This document shows, piece after piece, positions 59,276-64,000 of a stretch of 64,000 nucleotides of DNA. How positions within the stretch are numbered: the stretch's first letter is position 1; each line of letters begins with the position of its first letter. The stretch lies in contig JAVMKO010000002.1 of the NCBI GenBank assembly GCA_032164245.1, forward strand, positions 88,611,340 to 88,675,339, written 5' to 3'. The position numbers were made by a program, and so were the translations under genes. The DNA comes from Sternotherus odoratus. Taxonomy: Eukaryota > Chordata > Testudines > Kinosternidae. Under the pieces are notes generated by a model that did no database searches, was not told the origin of the DNA, and saw only the letters and a list, made by a program, of their open reading frames with translations.

Positions 59276-60221
59276 TATTTTTTCTTTTGGATTGATACTT
59301 TCTCAGTAAGAGTGGGCCTAAAAGTAAAAAGTGGATGGTGGTAAGCTTCATGTGGTAATACTTTCTCTCTATCCAGTTAAATTAATTTTCACTAAGTTTC
59401 AATCTAGGAAGGTCATGTATGCATTAAATACTTTACTTCTTATTACTAACTGAAATCTTGATGGCTTTTTGCTCTTTCCAGTGCCTCTCATATCGATTTT
59501 AGTCTGCACTACATTATAAATTAAGGCCTTTGGCCACAATGGTTCTAGGATTTCCTCTTTTTCTTTTGCTGATATGTTGCACTGTCCCAGGATGCATACT
59601 GACAACTTGCTTGCCTGTCCTGAGTAATTTTACATTCCATACTCCCTTCTGACACTAAAGAATCCATGATTTCAGCTTTGGTGTAGGCGTTCACTCCTGC
59701 TACACCCACGGCAAATTGAAAAGGGTGACCATGTGCTTGCCAATTAGTGTGGTATAACTCCTTGGTATAACAGAACACTGTGTGCATGAATCTTATGTGA
59801 AATATGCTTAGGTTTTATGGGGTGCTGAATGGGCCACTCATGCTTTAGACTGAGATATCTTTTGATACAAGGCTGTGTTTTTGGAAATGTGTAACCTGGT
59901 TCCTTTTATCTTTTTTTGCCTGTTTACTCTATGTAGAAATGTTCAAGTGTTATGAATTGATTGGTTCCACTTCTGATTTGAATGAGTTTTAGCGGAACAC
60001 TGCCTGTGACAGCACCAAGGAATTTCACAAATTTTCACCGTTAATAAGCTTTTTGTAAAATACCTTAGTGCAGCCAAGGCTTAAGACTTGTTTTAATATG
60101 ACCTATAATGTCTTTGAGCCAACTGAACTTTCAAAATAGGTCACAAAATATTCTATTTAAAAACATAAGCCTCTTCTTTTCTATTCAGAACACTATAATG
60201 TTGTGTTTGACTTAATAATAG
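59276..60221 (+). other. CTDP1 intron 8, end
   Basis: Contains no recognised feature other than the exon 9 acceptor (TTAATAATAG, a weak pyrimidine tract). Confidence 0.5.
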
Positions 60222-60363
60222 GCACAGAAAAAGTACGGCAAGCTCTGGATTGTAAACACCTCCATGTTGTAAACCCTGACTGGCTATGGAGTTGCATGGA
60301 GCGTTGGGACAAAGTAGAGGAGCAGCTCTTTCCCTTAAAGGATGACTACATCAAAACACAAAG
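60222..60363 (+). CDS. CTDP1: CTDP1 exon 9: end of BRCT domain
   Basis: Encodes residues 705 (part) to 751 plus two bases: GTEKVRQALDCKHLHVVNPD and WLWSCMERWDKVEEQLFPLK. The conserved W-x-x-x-C at the end of BRCT folds is visible as WLWSC, with the Trp that packs the fold. The preceding KVRQALDCKHLHVV is a typical last BRCT helix and strand. Acceptor ATAG, donor AG|GTAAAA. Confidence 0.95.
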
Positions 60364-62877
60364 GTAAAATTTAGTATGCAAAAAAAATATATATATATGG
60401 ACCAAAGAGAGTCTGATCATGTTATGACTGGTTTTATTCTCATTCTTTATAGAGAGTTGATTCATAAGATGTGATGAACCCAGAATTGTATGTGAGATGT
60501 AGGGTTTGTATGAAAATTCCATACCATATTTCAGCCAATTTCTTGTCCCATTTGCATGCAGGACTATCACGGGAAGGCAGCTGATCCACGCTTTGGAGTT
60601 CAGGGAAGTCCCTAGGACTAGTAGTACCACAAGCGGGGACTTAAATTCAGCAGCAGCAGCAGGTCTGACCAGTGGTGCTGCATACTAGTGCTGTGTAGGG
60701 ACCAGGAATGGAAGTGCAGTATGACAGTTTCCCTCCCTGCAAGCACACAGATCCAGAGTGTGAGAAACCTGACCAGTTAGCCATTTTACAAATGGTAGCC
60801 ACGAGAAGGAAAGGGAGAAAAACCCGGGACAAAAACAGAATGTTAGAAGAAAAAATGGGGGGAGAGGTTGGAAGAGAAAAGGGGAGCATAAATATGAGAG
60901 CAGAGGGGAAAACACTGATGGAAGAAAAAATGGGTGGAATGAAGGAAGGGTGGTAAGGAAGGAAGGAGACAAAAACAGCAAATAGGAAAGGAATAAACCC
61001 TGAATGAGAGAATAAATCTTGAATAGTAGAGGGGAAGCAGAAGAAAGGTTAAAGAAAAACACCAAAGAGTGTGGGGGTAGAGACCACTATAGATGATGAG
61101 CCCTCTTGAAGAAGGTGATGTGACTGAAAGAGCTGATGGCAAGGGGCTTCCAATGGAAATTGTGCTTTTGCTTCTTGTCCTAGACCTTGTAAATCCTGGC
61201 TGTGTTCTTGTTTGCACAACGTCAGTTGTTCTGGTCTATCTTCCAACCCAAAAGAAAAGCCTGATCCTTTTTATAGGAGATTGCTTTGGCAAATTCACAA
61301 TGCTGCAAAAAGTGATATAATGAATGACATCAGGCTAGGAATTGCTTACTGCCATCCTTTGAACACTTAACTGAAGTCATGTGCATGGATTAACATTTGT
61401 ACTATAAATAGGGTTTGCTGGATGCCCAATATGTCTAAAAATGAGGCCGTTTTTAATTAGAAGCCTAAACAGGAGTGTAGGAGTTTTGAAAACTTTTGCC
61501 AAAGTAAATACAGTAGATTGCAACTTCACTCGTTTTTAAAATGTGCCACGAGATCTTAAATCCCCAAATAACCTTAGTTATCCTTTCACCATAGGATGGC
61601 ACCTCCAGATAGAAAGTGATCCTTAGCAAAACGTTATTCAGTGACTTGCCAACATAATTTTCTCTAAGACCAAAATGATGGCTCTCCTGCTTTCTTAAAA
61701 TTCACACTGCAGTTTCAATGAGATGCAAGGATCATCTTCTCCTCCATATACTGAACACATTCATTTTACATAAAATGTTTCTCTGGCATCATATACTTTT
61801 TTCATATTCTTACTATGGAGACTTTTAAAATACAAACTAAGACTTGAATTACTAATGTGTAACAGCCTGTGCATTTTTCTGAAGTCAAATCCTCTGCTGT
61901 CAGTGTTGTTTGTGGCAATGATTGCAATCCTAGAGGTCTTACAACTTGAGGTGACGAATAAATTATAAAAGCAGATAAACTCATGAGGAGAGGTCCTATG
62001 TGTATAGAAAATTAATTTACTAAGAACGTTGGAGAGAGATGGGTAATTTTATCTACCAAGTGTCTGTTAATCTTAAATCTCAGTGGTGTGGCAGAACTTT
62101 AAAGGCTGTGGCATCTATAAATATATGAGATTAACTTACTTTTGCCGAACACCCTTAAGATAGGTTTGCTGCCTTCTTACATCACTATATGATGCATAGC
62201 TAGTTCTTCTATCCATGCTATTGTACGTGTATACGTTTCCACATGGTATTAATCTAAATGACTGACGTATTTGATGGCATAATTTAATAGCTTTTTTCTA
62301 AAGTAGCCATGTATGTGTCTTAGTGCAATAGTAAAATAATTTACTATTTTTTTTTGTTTTGCTTTAAGAGCAATATAGAATAGAGAATATTTATTATGTC
62401 CTACAAATCATTGTACAAATGAAAGTCTGTGTGCGCATGCACATTTGGTCTGGTTTGTATTAATATCTACTAATTACTGTGATAGACAAATATATTCTGC
62501 ATTAGTTTTAATGTTGCAAAGGAAATTAGTTTCTGAAGCATCTTAAAACACAAATTTTGAGAAATGTTTTGAGAGCTGTTTTAGAATATTTCCATTTTAG
62601 TGAACAAGTACGACATTAAGTCTGTTCTCTCTCTTTGCATACATTATTCCTATTAAGTTCTGTGGAATTTTCATGTGTACTGAAAATATCCTTCCTAAGA
62701 AATTTATTTTCTGGTTTAGAATAAAGGGAGATCATTTTGCCCTATAATAAGCTGTGTGACTGCTCCAGTGCTCTGTTTTGTCAGCCTGATGTGTCCTTTC
62801 TCTGAAAGGGAAATCTTAAAGCTTCCACTTCCAGGTACAAATTAATATTAAAGTACATTTCTAATTACATTCAACAG
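60364..62877 (+). other. CTDP1 intron 9
   Basis: A purine-rich stretch at about 60880-61060 gives low-complexity ORFs on both strands. No RNA gene, repeat family or coding exon recognised. An AATATATATATAT run is at 60384-60399. Confidence 0.5.
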
Positions 62878-63108
62878 AGAGAACAGCCCTGCCACATTTC
62901 CGGATACACACAGCGCGTTCCAGACTGCTCTGTTTCACCCGACGCCCATCCATCCAAAGTTTCAGCCGGGTCCTGAAGTTCGGCTTTATGATCCCAACAC
63001 TGGAAAGCTAATCAGGAAGGGCTCTCAGTCTTCTGTCCAGTCTCTGTATATCCAGTCTCCAGCTCCTCCCCTCACTTTACCGGTCCACGGGGAGCACTCG
63101 TCCTTCAG
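62878..63108 (+). CDS. CTDP1: CTDP1 exon 10: C-terminal linker
   Basis: Encodes residues 752 (part) to 828 plus two bases: RENSPATFPDTHSAFQTALF, then GPEVRLYDPNTGKLIRKG and PPLTLPVHGEHSSF. This is the Pro/Ser-rich linker after the BRCT domain. GPEVRLYDPNTGKLIR is the more conserved core. The acceptor is CAACAG with another AG two bases later (62878-62879), but only the first keeps the frame. The donor is AG|GTACAT. The rest of the protein (NLS, acidic stretch and C-terminal RAP74-binding helix in the family) lies beyond this window. Confidence 0.92.
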
Positions 63109-64000
63109 GTACATGAAAGTGTAGCTAAGGATCAATTATTTGCAAATTAAATTTTTCTAAGATCACAAATTTTTTTTGTTACTTGATAACATTTCATTCA
63201 GCTTACCTCTAAAAATAAAAATGATTTCAACTCTCGCAATATTTTACTGAAGGAAATGAACAGAAATAGGTAAACAGCTGTAGTGTTACAAAGTTTAATT
63301 CCTTATAAGGCTTCCTTAACTGTATTGGTAGAAACCCCAAAGAGAATATACTGTTTTTGTATTTTATATGATGTAGAATTTATTAGGATACTTTATATCC
63401 CAAAACAAGTGGTTTTTGCATGTGAATTTCACCTCTAAATTTTATTCATTACTTTGGACTTGTTTGACTGTCAAATAAAATATACAGCTGGCTGCATTAT
63501 CAGTTTTTTTGAGAACTTTTTCTCGTTGCTTACTTCATACACCTATTTTCAGATGGGAGATTACTCTGGGATCTTATTTTGAAGTTATCTTTGTTTTTAA
63601 AGGGTTAACTGACCAGTGTTACAGTAAGTTTCTATTAGACAGTCTGCCCTAAAAACATTGACTCACCTTTGAATTAAGAAACTAAAATAAAAGGGGAGAA
63701 AGGCTGGCTTTGTGATTTAAGGAATAGAACTAGCAACTAAGAGATCTGGGAGCCCTTTCACAGACTTTGTGATCTTGGTCAGGTCACTTAAGCCAAGATT
63801 TTCAAAAGTGGGAGTCTTAGGCTCCAAAGTATGGATTTTAGGTTCTTAATTTTCAAAAGTGCTTAGAACTGAGGAGCTCCTGTTGACTATTTAATTGACT
63901 AAATTTAGGCAGACTCTCTGTACCTGTTTCTCCATCTATAAAATGTAGCTGACAATTACTTGGCTGACTATTGGGGTTAACTTAATTATCTCTGAAAGCA
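63109..64000 (+). other. CTDP1 intron 10, partial
   Basis: The donor is used at 63109. The intron continues past the window edge. A palindromic amniote repeat is at about 63790-63905. No other feature. Confidence 0.6.
63790..63905. repeat. Dispersed amniote palindromic repeat, copy 4
   Basis: 'aagattttcaaaagtggga', 'gaggagctcctg' and 'ttttcaaaagtgcttaga' match the order of the copies at 30570, 43185 and 47148. Confidence 0.45.

Noticed and set aside
60685..61246. 124-126 residue minus-strand ORFs in intron 9
   Set aside because: They are hydrophobic Leu/Phe/Pro translations of a purine-rich tract with no recognised family.
62878..62881. Alternative AG acceptor two bases into exon 10
   Set aside because: It would shift the frame; the first acceptor gives RENSPA in frame with exon 9.

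Overview
This is vertebrate nuclear DNA, most likely from a turtle. It has long AT-rich introns, one CpG island, and no tRNA, rRNA, CRISPR or operon structure. CR1 LINE 3' ends carry the ATTCTATGA tail and the 'tgggtcagac..aaggtccatct' tail of turtle genomes. There is also a turtle-type SINE, many hAT, Tc1/mariner and PIF/Harbinger-like MITEs, and retroviral LTRs. The species call is inference from repeat types; the vertebrate call is direct.

The one host gene recognised is CTDP1 (FCP1), the RNA polymerase II CTD phosphatase, on the + strand. Ten coding exons are resolved between 15959 and 63108: 2,486 coding bases, 828 complete codons plus two bases. Junctions keep one reading frame throughout. 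Exons 1-2 encode the N-terminal lipoyl/biotinyl-like fold. Exons 3-7 encode the FCP1 phosphatase domain, with the DLDQT nucleophile motif in exon 4 and DDRED in exon 7. Exon 8 encodes a long Ser/acidic linker and the start of the BRCT domain. Exon 9 finishes the BRCT domain. Exon 10 begins the C-terminal linker. The last exons (nuclear signal, acidic C-terminal helix) lie past the right edge. Intron 3 uses a GC donor.

Layout. 1-15.0 kb: intergenic, with a Tigger-like MITE, a CR1 end, a rearranged gammaretrovirus-like ERV with a nested solo LTR, and a decayed Ty3/gypsy element with a nested MITE. 15.17-16.56 kb: CpG-island promoter with a perfect CRE, three ZNF143-like motifs, ETS-like sites and an RFX X-box-like site. 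16.3-64 kb: CTDP1 introns, including a GC-rich fold-back MITE (18.6 kb), hAT elements with 8-bp target duplications (18.2, 20.5, 25.3, 57.6 kb), a 3.46-kb hAT with transposase remains in intron 4 (32.2-35.6 kb), two more copies of the Tigger-like MITE (39.5, 45.8 kb), a 1.8-kb solo LTR (53.6-55.4 kb) and a second CR1 (58.3-59.3 kb).

I found no evidence of an unknown multi-gene system. The observations most worth following are two CR1 copies that share the same extra 3' flank (6.1 and 58.2 kb), the palindromic and fold-back MITEs, the GC-AG intron, and the promoter motif cluster.
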